Below, piece by piece: positions 17,588 to 26,852 of a stretch of 64,000 bases of DNA; positions within the stretch are counted from its first letter, which is position 1; each line of letters begins with the position of its first letter. The notes below the pieces were generated by a model. That model worked only from the letters and a program-made list of their open reading frames with translations, was not told the origin of the DNA and did not search any database. The DNA is from CBDCXE01 sp965223725 [NCBI: Nitrospinota bacterium] (lineage in GTDB: Bacteria; Nitrospinota_A; UBA7883). The stretch covers positions 1-64,000 of the forward strand of contig CBDCXE010000002.1 of the NCBI GenBank assembly GCA_965223725.1, read 5' to 3'. The translations under genes were made by a program, and so were the position numbers.

Positions 17588-18166
17588 TTGCGGCAAAAAC
17601 AGTTTGATGTGGAACAAGCGCTGGATAAAGCGGTGATGACCTTCTGGTCCAGGGGTTATGAAGCCACTTCGATGCAGGTTCTGCAGGAAGAGATGGGTAT
17701 AAACCGCCAAAGCCTGTACAACACGTTCGGCAGCAAGCACAACCTGTTTTTAAGCGCGCTCAGGCACTACCACGAAAATGTTATCGTCAAAAACTTCGAG
17801 CGGTTATTCACCGCCCCATCACCCAAAAAAGCGATCAGGTACTATTTTCGACAACGTATCATGGATATCGATAACCCCTTCGTCATTGACGGTTGCCTGG
17901 TCACCAACTCGCTGACCGAGCTGGGCCTGTTTGATGAAGAGGTGAACAAACAGACAAGAAAAACGTTGGATTTTATGGAAAACGCATTTTATCAAGCGGT
18001 AAAACGAGCGCAGGCCCAAGGGGAAATCGACCCAGCAAAAGACGCAAAATTACTGGCGACACAGCTTTTAAATAACGCGCAGGGACTGTTTGTCATGAGC
18101 AAAACTGGCATGGGTCGAAAAAAACTTAAAACCTTGGTGGATCAATTTTTAACCATACTCGATTAA
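17588..18166 (+). CDS. TetR/AcrR family transcriptional regulator
   Basis: 192 residues from the TTG at 17588, chosen because AGGAG lies upstream at 17573-17577; an in-frame ATG at 17420 would read through the operator. The N-terminal helix-turn-helix is clear: FDVEQALDKAVMTFWSRGYEATSMQVLQEEMGINRQSLYNTFGSK split over residues 5-48. The C-terminal ligand domain resembles the TetR_C members with GCLVTNSLTELG, seen in AcrR/NemR-like regulators of detoxification genes. It lies 18 bp ahead of the hydrolase gene, so both form one autoregulated operon. Confidence 0.9.
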   Translation: MRQKQFDVEQALDKAVMTFWSRGYEATSMQVLQEEMGINRQSLYNTFGSKHNLFLSALRHYHENVIVKNFERLFTAPSPKKAIRYYFRQRIMDIDNPFVIDGCLVTNSLTELGLFDEEVNKQTRKTLDFMENAFYQAVKRAQAQGEIDPAKDAKLLATQLLNNAQGLFVMSKTGMGRKKLKTLVDQFLTILD

Positions 18167-18184
18167 TAGAAAAGGAAGAATGCA

Positions 18185-19051
18185 ATGAAGCAGGAAATCA
18201 CGGTCGATGGTGTAAAAATCAATATTAACATTGAAGAAAAAGGTTCTGGTGATACGACGCTGCTTTTTGTGCATGGTATCCCGACAAATGCGCGGCTTTG
18301 GCGGCATGTCCAGGAGCGTCTGCAGGGTCGTTATCTGACTTTGGCGATGGATATGATCGGTTATGGCCAGTCTGATATGCCGTTGGGCGCCTTGAAGCAC
18401 AGCCTGACCAACCAGGCCGAAGGAATAAAAGAAGTGATCGACGGGCTGGGGCTGAAGGGCAAAATAATCCTTGTCGGGCACGATCATGGTGGCGGAGCCT
18501 GCCAGATATTGGCCTCTAAGTATCCTGAATATATATCCCGGCTGGTTTTGATCAACCCTGTAGCTTTCGATTACTGGCCGGTGCTGGAGGTGGAAGCGTT
18601 CGCGCCGCTGGATGGTGTCGAGGATGACGCCATACTAGGCGCGGCCATGGGACAGGCGGCGGCCTCTTTTGCAGGACTATTGCGCACAGGCAGCCATGAC
18701 AAAATAGCGTTCACCGACCAGAACGTAAAACAGAATTACCTACAGTTCTGGGGCAGAGGGCCTGGCTTCCACGGTTTCAAATCGTTGATCCGTGTTTGCA
18801 ATGACCCGACCAACGAGGAGACGATGAATGTGAATCACTCCAAAATCACCTGCCCCACGATGGTCTGCTGGGCGCTGCACGACGCGTGGATGCCGGCGGA
18901 ATCTGGCAGACGGCTGAAACAGGCGATCGCAGGGCCCACCCGGTTCCAGATTATTGAGCGTGCCGGGCATTATGTACCGGAAGACAGGCCCGATGTGGTG
19001 GCGGAATATATTGACGATTTTGTGACCGAGTGGCAAGGCATAAAGCTGTAG
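18185..19051 (+). CDS. Alpha/beta hydrolase with Asp nucleophile (dehalogenase/epoxide-hydrolase type)
   Basis: 288-residue alpha/beta hydrolase. The oxyanion motif is HGIPTNARLWR. The nucleophile elbow reads GHDHGG, so the nucleophile is Asp, as in haloalkane and haloacetate dehalogenases and epoxide hydrolases, not Ser as in esterases. The acid is probably Asp in WALHDAWMP and the base His in ERAGHYVPEDRP. A helical cap lies between residues 130 and 215. The TetR partner suggests induction by a toxic small molecule; the real substrate is unknown. SD GGAAG before ATG. Confidence 0.85.
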   Translation: MKQEITVDGVKININIEEKGSGDTTLLFVHGIPTNARLWRHVQERLQGRYLTLAMDMIGYGQSDMPLGALKHSLTNQAEGIKEVIDGLGLKGKIILVGHDHGGGACQILASKYPEYISRLVLINPVAFDYWPVLEVEAFAPLDGVEDDAILGAAMGQAAASFAGLLRTGSHDKIAFTDQNVKQNYLQFWGRGPGFHGFKSLIRVCNDPTNEETMNVNHSKITCPTMVCWALHDAWMPAESGRRLKQAIAGPTRFQIIERAGHYVPEDRPDVVAEYIDDFVTEWQGIKL

Positions 19052-19123
19052 ACATAAAAAAGCAGCTGGGTTATGCGGGAGGCTAGCAATAGCTGAAATA
19101 AAAAATTTATGAAAGAGGGAATC

Positions 19124-21073
19124 ATGAAACGCTTTACCACCACATTTATCCTGGCGACTGCACTGCTGTCATCATAAGCCTATGCTGATTTAGGAGTGTC
19201 AGGCGCCGCCATACATAACAGGCTGTCGAGTCTGGCGGCAACCCCAGACGGAGCTAATATTGTTATTCAAATCAAAAGTCAAAATATTCCAAATGCGCTA
19301 AATTCCAGTCAAGAGCTTACAGCCGCTCAGGATGCAGCGCTAAACGCGGCGGTGCATGCTGCCCAGGATAGTTTCCTAAGTTCGGCCAATATCAAGCCGC
19401 TGGTTGGCAAGGATATTAAAAATGTTAGCAAGCTGAATTTTATTCCATTTATTGTAATGACTGTTAATTCCAAAGGGTTGCAGGCCTTGGTCAATAACCC
19501 GAATGTTATAAGCATTGAAGAAGATATAGAAGTGAAAGCCACGCTGAAGCAGAGTGTGCCCTTAGTAAAACAAATTTCGAACCCATGGTCGTACGGGTCA
19601 TATTCCGGTAACGGCCAGATTATAGCAATCGTAGATACTGGTGTGAACAGGGGCCATCCGATGTTGGCGGGCAAGGTCATTGCAGAAGCCTGCTATCTTT
19701 CCGGCCCTGGCAGCAAGTGCCCCAAAAACGGCCTTACAACATGCATAGGGATCGGATGCGCCAATGATGATCATTCCCATGGCACACATGTTGCCGGGAC
19801 AGCGGCTGGTCGATATGTCAGCACTGTACAGTTTGGCGGCGTGGCCCAACTTGCATTGTTAATCAGTGTTAAAGTTTTGAACAGCGCCGGATCGGGCCGC
19901 TTTTCTGATATGACCAAAGCTCTATTGCTTATATATGCGATACGAAACAATTATGGATTCAGGAAAATCGCCGCTGTTAATATGAGTATTGGCGGTGGCG
20001 GCTATACCGGTTATTGTGATTCTTCGTTTCTTTCTATACTAAGCGCCATTAATAAATTACGTATAGCAAAGATAGCTACTGTTATCGCTTCAGGTAACAA
20101 CGGATGGAGGAACGGAACCAATGCGCCTGGGTGTATATCCAGGGCTGTTACTGTAGGCAATACAACCAAAGGTGACGCTGTTTGGGGTTCTAGCAATGAC
20201 GATGATTTTGTTGATATTTACGCCCCGGGAACATCAATTTACGCACCAGTTCTAGGAACTTCATACGGTTTTAAAACAGGCACTTCCATGGCCACTCCCC
20301 ATGTGGCTGGCGCATTTGCTCTTTTAGGTCAAAGGAACAACACCTCAACTGTCCATGCGAGACTGGCCGCTTTGCAAGCCACAGGCAAACCTGTCTGGAG
20401 CGCCAAAGCCAGGATGCTCCTTGAAAGAATATTGCTTTGGTCCGCCTTCAATAATCTAGGCACATATCCCAATCCATTCGCTCTAACATTTGCCGGGCCC
20501 AGCCATCTCAACTATGTAAACCGTATTGGAGCCTGGGGTTGGACAGGAGGCTTTGTCTATGCCGCAGGCGCAGTAGGAAAGAATTTTTCTCTGATGCTAA
20601 GGCAAAAGTCGTGGGGCAACCAGGTTGTCAGAGCCAGAACAGTCCGGTTTGGCGATCCTTTAGCGGCGAACTGGATTGTTGTTCGCGCCAGTGGAACAAG
20701 CCATTGTGGCAACACTTGGGTTGCTGGAACTTGCCGACCGTGGAACGGATATTTTTTCCAATATAATGCGAACGGAGATTATTTTGTATATAAACGTGTC
20801 AATGGCGCCGCTACTGTTCTAAAAGCGTGGACTCCCCATGCTGCTATTAAGAAAGGCGTGGCCTGGAACAATTTAACGGTCCATGCCATCGGCAACACAC
20901 TCCGGTTTATTATTAACGGTGTTGTTGTATGGACAGGAACCGACGCTTATATGAAATACGGCAAAGCAGGTATCGGGTTTTACAGATCAACCGCCGGGGT
21001 TAACCAGCTCCGGGTTGATTATCTGACGGCAACACCTTTGGCTACGCCGGTGAGCTATTACGGGATTCCATAA
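19124..21073 (+). pseudogene. Subtilisin-like serine protease with ochre codon in signal peptide
   Basis: Reading from ATG 19124 (SD AGAGGGA) gives MKRFTTTFILATALLSS, then TAA at 19175-19177, then AYADLGVSGAAIHNRLSS in the same frame for 631 more codons. The intact paralog at 21287 starts MKRFTIILALSAIFFASFAGADAG, which confirms the start and shows the stop is inside the signal peptide. The rest is full length: inhibitor-like prodomain, S8 domain with Asp (codon 171, VDTGVN), His (219, HGTHVAG), Ser (388, GTSMATPH), and the same C-terminal domain as the paralog. An internal GTG at 19196 would give only a non-exported form. Either a recent nonsense mutation or a sequencing error. Confidence 0.8.
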
Positions 21074-21106
21074 TAGTTCTCTGTTTTGTAAAGACAATTC
21101 TAAAAA

Positions 21107-21143
21107 TGGCCAGCCCCTAAAATATGGGACTGGCTATTTTTTT
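21107..21143 (+). terminator. Rho-independent terminator after first subtilase
   Basis: An 11-bp stem (21107-21117 with 21126-21136, one C-A mismatch and one G-T wobble) with an 8-nt loop is followed by seven T (21137-21143). It separates the two subtilase genes, so the second has its own promoter. Confidence 0.85.
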
Positions 21144-21286
21144 CACTGTTTTTATTAATCAAGCATGTCATTAATTATTTAAAATTATATCATTGTAAGT
21201 TAGACATTTTCACATTCCTGAAGTAAACTTGTAAACTCCAAGAGTTTACAACATCAAATTTTAACTATAATTAAAAATTATAATTC

Positions 21287-23248
21287 ATGAAAAGATTTAC
21301 TATTATATTAGCCCTGTCGGCTATCTTCTTCGCTTCATTTGCCGGCGCGGACGCTGGCATTACAAGCTCAGCGGCATTCAACAGGTTATCGAGCCAGGCT
21401 GCAACCACTGAAGGGGCCAGCATTGTTATTCAGTTAAAACATAACCGGACTGCCCCAAAAAATCTTGCCCACGGGCATAACCCAACGGCCCAGGCTGACG
21501 CAGCAATGAATGCCGCGGCGCATGCCACCCAGAATGGCTTTCTGCGCTCTCCCAGTATTAAATCCATGGTTGGCAAGGATATCAAAAATGTGAGCAAGTT
21601 CGATTTTATTCCATTCATGGCTATGAAGGTAAATTCGAAAGGGTTAAAGGCCCTTGCCAAAAACCCGAATGTTGTAAGCATTGAAGAAGATATTGTGGTT
21701 CGACCGGCGTTATGGCAAAGCGCCCCGGTCGTAAAGCAGGTGCCAAACCCATGGTCACATCCTTCATATTCTGGCAATGGACAGATAGTGGCCATAGTGG
21801 ATACAGGTGTGGACAAGTTCCACCCTATGTTTTGGAACAAGGTAATCTCAGAGGCTTGTTTCCTTTCTGGCCCAGGGCCCCAGTGCCCTAATGGTGGCCC
21901 GGTCTGTATTGGCGCCGGATGCGCGCCGGATGAGTATTATCATGGCACGCATGTGGCGGGTGTAGCGGCAGGACATTATATCCCTTCACAAAACCTGGGG
22001 GGGATAGCTCACAAGGCTGATATTTTTGCTATTAAAGTGCTGAACACTTACGCATTTGGCCGGTTTTCAGATATTACCAAGGCTCTTTTGCATGTATACG
22101 CATCCAGAAATTCATTCGGGGCTAAAAAAATCGCTGGTGTGAATGTGAGCATCGCCGGTGTTGGGACCGTGGTGGAATACTTCGATTATTGCGACGCTCA
22201 GTTTCCTTCAATGTTAAGCGCAATCAATCAACTCCGCTCTGTGCGAATACCGACAATGATCGCCGCCGGCAATAACTTCTGGTCTAATGGAACGACAGCG
22301 CCGGGATGTATATCCAAGGCTATAACAGTCGGAAGCAATACACTATTTACCGGCCCGTCAAACTTTACAAACGATGACGATTTTGTTGATATTTACGCTC
22401 CGGGATCGCCTATTGTTTCCGCATATAAACTAAATGGCTACAAAACCTCCAGCGGCACTTCGCAGGCCACCCCTCATGTTACTGGCGCTATGGCGCTATT
22501 AAAGCAGGTTCAGCCCACGGCCTCTGTTCATGCGTTGCTGGCTGCGCTTCAATCAACTGGTAAATTATTGTGGAGCTACAAATCCAACTTGTGGTTGGAA
22601 AGAATATCGATCCTGTCCGCCAGGGCAAGCCTTGGCACTACTCCAAACCCTTTTGGGCTCAATTTCAATGGACCTAGCCAGCTTAATTATGTAAATAAAA
22701 TTGGCAGTTGGGTTGTCCAATACGGCTCTGCCATATCTGCTGGCACAGTAAAAAAAAATAATACTCTGTTTTTCAAACAGCGGTCGTGGGGCAACCAGGC
22801 TGTCAATGCCAGGGTGGTGAGAATTGGCCAACCTGGCGCGGCCAACTGGATTGCGGTCCGCGCTGGTGGAACCAGCCATTGCGGAAACGCAACTGTTTTT
22901 GGACAGTGCCGGCCATGGTCAGGCTATTTCTTTCAATATCGTGGCAATGGGCAATATTCAGTGTGGAAACGTGTAAACGGAGCCTGGACGGTCTTGCAAC
23001 ACTGGACGTTGCATGGAGCCGTGAACCCAGGAACGGCCTGGAACCTTTTACAGGTCCACGCCATTGACAACCAACTAAAATTCTTTATAAACGGTGCTCT
23101 GGTTTGGGCAGGCACAGATGCCGAACTTCGGTATGGCAAAACGGGTGTTGGGTTCTTTAGGGATGACGCAACCATCAGCCAGTTCCGGGTGGATTATATA
23201 TCCACTATACCGTTGGCGACCCCGGTCCATTATTATGGAATCCCATAG
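21287..23248 (+). CDS. Secreted subtilisin-like serine protease (S8)
   Basis: 653 residues: signal peptide ending FAGADA, an I9-type prodomain (about 25-135, ending NPNVVSIEEDI), the S8 catalytic domain with Asp172 (VDTGVD), His219 (HGTHVAG), oxyanion Asn region MIAAGNNFW and Ser392 (GTSQATPH), then a C-terminal domain of about 190 residues with concanavalin-like features (QYSVWKRVNGAWTVL, LKFFINGALVWAGTD, GKTGVGFF). Several Cys pairs in the catalytic domain (GPGPQCPNGGPVCIGAGC) probably form disulfides. It is a tandem duplicate of the upstream gene, and both share the C-terminal signature TPVHYYGIP/TPVSYYGIP. Confidence 0.92.
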   Translation: MKRFTIILALSAIFFASFAGADAGITSSAAFNRLSSQAATTEGASIVIQLKHNRTAPKNLAHGHNPTAQADAAMNAAAHATQNGFLRSPSIKSMVGKDIKNVSKFDFIPFMAMKVNSKGLKALAKNPNVVSIEEDIVVRPALWQSAPVVKQVPNPWSHPSYSGNGQIVAIVDTGVDKFHPMFWNKVISEACFLSGPGPQCPNGGPVCIGAGCAPDEYYHGTHVAGVAAGHYIPSQNLGGIAHKADIFAIKVLNTYAFGRFSDITKALLHVYASRNSFGAKKIAGVNVSIAGVGTVVEYFDYCDAQFPSMLSAINQLRSVRIPTMIAAGNNFWSNGTTAPGCISKAITVGSNTLFTGPSNFTNDDDFVDIYAPGSPIVSAYKLNGYKTSSGTSQATPHVTGAMALLKQVQPTASVHALLAALQSTGKLLWSYKSNLWLERISILSARASLGTTPNPFGLNFNGPSQLNYVNKIGSWVVQYGSAISAGTVKKNNTLFFKQRSWGNQAVNARVVRIGQPGAANWIAVRAGGTSHCGNATVFGQCRPWSGYFFQYRGNGQYSVWKRVNGAWTVLQHWTLHGAVNPGTAWNLLQVHAIDNQLKFFINGALVWAGTDAELRYGKTGVGFFRDDATISQFRVDYISTIPLATPVHYYGIP

Positions 23249-23442
23249 CAACCGGCTTGTATAATAGTCAGGAACAGATCGAGTCAGGCTTGACAAATAA
23301 CCAGTTATGGGTATTTGAATTCGGCTTTCTGACCCGCAGAATATTCAACATATAACCATTGTTATTATTTTGTTTAAATTTATGGCGCTTGTGTTATCCT
23401 TCGGCTAACCAGAAACAGTTTGCAGGTTGATTTTTATCTGAG

Positions 23443-24513
23443 ATGACAGAAAAACACTTCATGGTAACCGGTGGCGCCGGGTTCATTGGCTCCGCTGTCA
23501 TTCGGTACCTGCTCAATGAAACCGACAATCATGTGGTCAATGTGGACAAGCTCACCTACGCGGGCAACCTCGAATCTCTGGCCGCTGTATCGAATCATGA
23601 TCGATATAAATTCGAGCAGGTTGATATATGCGACTACGACGCCATGGAGCAACTGTTCGCAAAGCATCGGCCCGACGTTGTGATGCATCTTGCGGCGGAG
23701 TCGCATGTGGATCGTTCCATCACCGGCCCGGCCGATTTTATAAGCACCAACATCAACGGCACATACAACATGCTGGAGGCCGCCCGCAAATACTGGCTCG
23801 CCCTGGCAGGCTCGGCAAAAGATGCATTCCGGTTCCACCATATATCCACCGACGAAGTCTACGGCAGCCTGGGCCCCACCGGCTATTTCGTGGAGACAAC
23901 CAGCTATGACCCCAGCTCGCCCTACTCCGCCAGCAAGGCGTCGTCGGACCATCTGGTCCGCGCATGGGTCCGCACCTATGGCCTGCCGGTGCTGATCACC
24001 AACTGCTCCAACAACTATGGCCCATACCAGTTTCCGGAGAAGCTTATCCCGTTGATGATATTAAACGCCGTCGAGGGCAAACCGCTGCCGGTGTATGGCG
24101 ACGGCGCCCAGGTGCGCGACTGGCTGCACGTGGAGGACCATGCAAAGGCGTTGTATAGAGTGATAACCGAAGGGCGTATCGGCGAGACCTACAATATCGG
24201 CGGTAATAATGAAAAAACCAACCTTGAAGTTGTGAAAACCATATGCGCGATTCTGGAGGAGCTGGCGCCGGATCGCCCTGACGGCATCGACAGTTATGAA
24301 AAGCTGATCACCTTTGTGGAGGACAGGCCGGGGCATGATCAACGTTATGCCATAGACGCGGCCAAGATCAAAAACGACCTGGGCTGGACCCCGGCGGAAA
24401 CCTTCGAGACCGGCATCCGCAAGACGGTGCAGTGGTATCTCGATAACCGGGATTGGTGGCGCCATGTCCAGGATGGCAGCTATCGGCGGGAAAGGCTGGG
24501 GTTGCTTTCATGA
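23443..24513 (+). CDS. rfbB: dTDP-glucose 4,6-dehydratase
   Basis: Converts dTDP-glucose to dTDP-4-keto-6-deoxyglucose for O-antigen or exopolysaccharide sugars. 356 residues. NAD-binding [10 protein letters not shown] at the N terminus, [12 protein letters not shown], the THD-type catalytic segment [12 protein letters not shown], and [14 protein letters not shown] with the catalytic Tyr/Lys. The stop overlaps the rfbA start (ATGA), so rfbBAC is a translationally coupled operon. Confidence 0.96.
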   Translation: MTEKHFMVTGGAGFIGSAVIRYLLNETDNHVVNVDKLTYAGNLESLAAVSNHDRYKFEQVDICDYDAMEQLFAKHRPDVVMHLAAESHVDRSITGPADFISTNINGTYNMLEAARKYWLALAGSAKDAFRFHHISTDEVYGSLGPTGYFVETTSYDPSSPYSASKASSDHLVRAWVRTYGLPVLITNCSNNYGPYQFPEKLIPLMILNAVEGKPLPVYGDGAQVRDWLHVEDHAKALYRVITEGRIGETYNIGGNNEKTNLEVVKTICAILEELAPDRPDGIDSYEKLITFVEDRPGHDQRYAIDAAKIKNDLGWTPAETFETGIRKTVQWYLDNRDWWRHVQDGSYRRERLGLLS

Positions 24514-25394
24514 TCGACAAGGCTATCATCCTCGCCGGCGGATCGGGCACCCGGTTGTATCCGCTGACCCATGTGGTGTCAAAGCAGCTATTGGCTGTCT
24601 ACGACAAGCCGATGATCTATTATCCGTTGACCACCATGATGCTGGCCGGCATTAAAAATATTTTGATCATATCCACCCCCCACGACCAGCCGCTGTTCCA
24701 GGAGCTGCTGAAGGATGGCGCCCAGTTCGGCCTGAATATTTCTTATGAAGTCCAGGCCAAGCCGGAGGGGTTGGCGCAGGCGTTTTTGATAGGCGAGCGG
24801 TTTATCGATGGAGGCTCTTGCGCGCTGGTGCTGGGTGACAATATTTTCTATGGCCATGGCTTGTCCGACCAGATGCAGTCAGCGGTCAGCAAAACAGATG
24901 GCGCCACTGTGTTCGCCTATCCGGTGCAGGAGCCGCAGAGCTATGGCATCGTGGAGTTCGACGATGAAAGGCGAGTCGTCGGACTGGAGGAGAAGCCGGA
25001 CAATCCAAAATCACACTATGCGGTCACCGGGCTATATTTTTACGACAACCAGGTCGTGGATATAGCGCATACAGTAGAGCCGTCACCCCGAGGAGAGCTG
25101 GAGATTACCGACATCAACCGCGCTTATCTGGAGCAGGGCGCCCTGGATGTGGAGCTGATGGGCCGTGGCATGGCGTGGCTCGATACCGGCTCTTTCGATT
25201 CGCTGCTGGACGCGTCCCGGTTCGTGCAAATCCTGGAGAAAAGGCAAAGCCTGAAGATTGCCTGCCCGGAGGAGATCGCTTGGCGCAACGGCTGGATCGA
25301 CGATGTACAGCTGGAGCAAATGGCGGAGTCTTTGTCGAAAAACAGCTATGGCCGGTATCTGCTCAACTTGCTGAACCAGGGGCGGGATTGGTGA
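24510..25394 (+). CDS. rfbA: Glucose-1-phosphate thymidylyltransferase
   Basis: Makes dTDP-glucose from glucose-1-phosphate and dTTP. The start at 24510 overlaps the rfbB stop by 4 bp and places the nucleotide-binding motif [15 protein letters not shown] at residues 5-19; the upstream in-frame ATG at 24453 would add an unrelated tail. 294 residues, the normal RmlA length. Also visible are [20 protein letters not shown] and [13 protein letters not shown]. Confidence 0.96.
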   Translation: MIDKAIILAGGSGTRLYPLTHVVSKQLLAVYDKPMIYYPLTTMMLAGIKNILIISTPHDQPLFQELLKDGAQFGLNISYEVQAKPEGLAQAFLIGERFIDGGSCALVLGDNIFYGHGLSDQMQSAVSKTDGATVFAYPVQEPQSYGIVEFDDERRVVGLEEKPDNPKSHYAVTGLYFYDNQVVDIAHTVEPSPRGELEITDINRAYLEQGALDVELMGRGMAWLDTGSFDSLLDASRFVQILEKRQSLKIACPEEIAWRNGWIDDVQLEQMAESLSKNSYGRYLLNLLNQGRDW

Positions 25395-25936
25395 ACGTCA
25401 TCAAGACAGAAATCCCGGACCTGCTTATACTGGAGCCAAAAGTATTCGGCGATGAGCGCGGCTTTTTCATGGAAAGCTATAACCGGCAAACACTTCTGAA
25501 CAACACCGGGCTGGATCTGGAGTTTGTCCAGGACAACCACTCCCGATCGGCGAAGAACGTGTTGCGCGGGCTGCATTACCAGATAAAGCAGGCGCAAGGT
25601 AAGCTTTTACGTGTCGTTCGGGGCGCTATTTTTGATGTGGCGGTTGATTTGCGCAAGTCCTCCCCCACATTTGGGCAATGGGCCGGCGTGGAGCTTAGTG
25701 AAGAAAACCACCGTCTCTTCTGGATTCCACCAGGTTTTGGGCATGGGTTTTTGACCCTTTCCGACTACGCTGATGTTCTATACAAAGCCACCGATTATTA
25801 CGCGCCGGATCATGAGCGATGTATCATCTGGAATGATCCGGATATTGCAATTGATTGGCCAGCGAATGCAAATCCAGTTTTATCAGGAAAAGATATGCAA
25901 GGAACAGATTTCAAAAACGCTGAACTATTCGAATAA
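25391..25936 (+). CDS. rfbC: dTDP-4-dehydrorhamnose 3,5-epimerase
   Basis: Epimerises dTDP-4-keto-6-deoxyglucose at C3 and C5. GTG start at 25391 overlaps the rfbA stop (GTGA); 181 residues is the family length. Catalytic His in NVLRGLHYQ, the [18 protein letters not shown] segment and [10 protein letters not shown] are intact. No rfbD (final reductase) follows within the window. Confidence 0.95.
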   Translation: MNVIKTEIPDLLILEPKVFGDERGFFMESYNRQTLLNNTGLDLEFVQDNHSRSAKNVLRGLHYQIKQAQGKLLRVVRGAIFDVAVDLRKSSPTFGQWAGVELSEENHRLFWIPPGFGHGFLTLSDYADVLYKATDYYAPDHERCIIWNDPDIAIDWPANANPVLSGKDMQGTDFKNAELFE

Positions 25937-26264
25937 GCCCTCATCCCACCGCTCTCTCACTTTTTGCCTCAAAATATCGATTAATTTAATTGACGTAACA
26001 TAAAGCGCTGTTTTTAAATGCATATTGATATCAGCTCAGCTATGGCAAACGACTGCCGACAAAAGAATGTGAACTATTTATTGCTATATATATCGTTTCT
26101 CTGTTAAAGTCTACAATAGCGGTTGGGTCTTTAATCTGGTCCAGTGAGGCTGCAAGATCACCGAACCTGCTCTCCTTTCCTTGGGGCTTTGCGGGTCAAT
26201 CCTCACATTCATCCAGATTATCGTTTCCCGAACAGACTGAATTTACTTGAATGGAAACATTAGG
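25937..26264. other. Leader and promoter region of the pyr operon
   Basis: 328 bp before pyrR. A -10-like TACAAT (26112-26117) predicts a start near 26124, immediately before the PyrR-binding loop at 26126-26159. Downstream, CCTGC and GCGGG could pair into a short hairpin (about 26166-26194) without a T-run, so the control step (attenuation versus translation) cannot be decided. The first 150 bp contain nothing I recognise. Confidence 0.5.
26126..26159 (+). promoter_or_regulatory. PyrR-binding RNA element in pyr operon leader
   Basis: The transcript folds as the known PyrR-binding loop. The lower stem GGTCTT (26126-26131) pairs with AAGATC (26154-26159). A 5' internal bulge TAATC follows, then the upper stem TGGTC (26137-26141) pairing with GGCTG (26148-26152). 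The hexaloop is CAGTGA, within the conserved string TCCAGTGAGGCT. UMP-bound PyrR should bind here and lower expression of pyrR-pyrB-pyrC-carA-carB. Confidence 0.85.
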
Positions 26265-26852
26265 ATGAACGATAAAACAGCAGATGCAAGCCCCGAATCG
26301 AGCGTCATCCTGACCGCCGTTAAGCAACGCCAGATCATCACCCGGATGGCCCACGAAATCGTGGAAAAAAACAGAAACCTCGACGATTTCGTCATCATCG
26401 GCGTGGTGACCAGGGGGGGCGTGCTGGCCAGCAGAATCGCCGCCGAGCTGAAGCGTGTGGCCGATATCGATATTCCCACAGGCATCCTGGACCCGACCTT
26501 GTACCGGGACGATTTCCAGCATAAAGGCGCCGTGCTGGAAGCAAAGAAAACAGAGATACCATTCTCCATCGAAGGGAGGACCGTGCTGTTGGTGGATGAT
26601 GTCCTGTTCACCGGCAGGACGATCAACGCCGCCATCACCCATATTTTCGACATCGGCCGGCCCAGCAAAATCCAGTTGGCGGTGCTGATCGATCGTGGCC
26701 ACCGGGAGCTGCCGATCCGCCCTGACTATTGCGGGAAAAACATACCGACAAAATATGTGGAAAAAATCCGGGTCCGGTTCAAGGAGTGTGACGGCAAGGA
26801 TATCGTGCTCAGCGGCCTCGATCCTGCCGCTGGTGGAGTGAGCAAAAAATGA
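26265..26852 (+). CDS. pyrR: Bifunctional pyr operon regulator / uracil phosphoribosyltransferase PyrR
   Basis: RNA-binding regulator of [15 protein letters not shown] with weak uracil phosphoribosyltransferase activity. 195 residues from ATG 26265; an in-frame TTG at 26247 lacks a ribosome site. PRPP loop VLLVDDVLFTGRTINAA, and the PyrR-specific DPTLYRDDF and VLIDRGHRELPIRPDYCGKNIPT segments, whose basic residues contact RNA. Its presence together with the stem-loop at 26126 supports leader-based autoregulation. It overlaps pyrB (ATGA). Confidence 0.95.
   Translation: MNDKTADASPESSVILTAVKQRQIITRMAHEIVEKNRNLDDFVIIGVVTRGGVLASRIAAELKRVADIDIPTGILDPTLYRDDFQHKGAVLEAKKTEIPFSIEGRTVLLVDDVLFTGRTINAAITHIFDIGRPSKIQLAVLIDRGHRELPIRPDYCGKNIPTKYVEKIRVRFKECDGKDIVLSGLDPAAGGVSKK

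Noticed and set aside
19175-19177. Ochre codon in the subtilase as recoding
   Set aside because: TAA is not used for selenocysteine or pyrrolysine; a mutation or sequencing error is simpler.
25175-25390. Extended start for rfbC
   Set aside because: It lies entirely inside rfbA in another frame; GTG 25391 with the GTGA overlap gives the family length.
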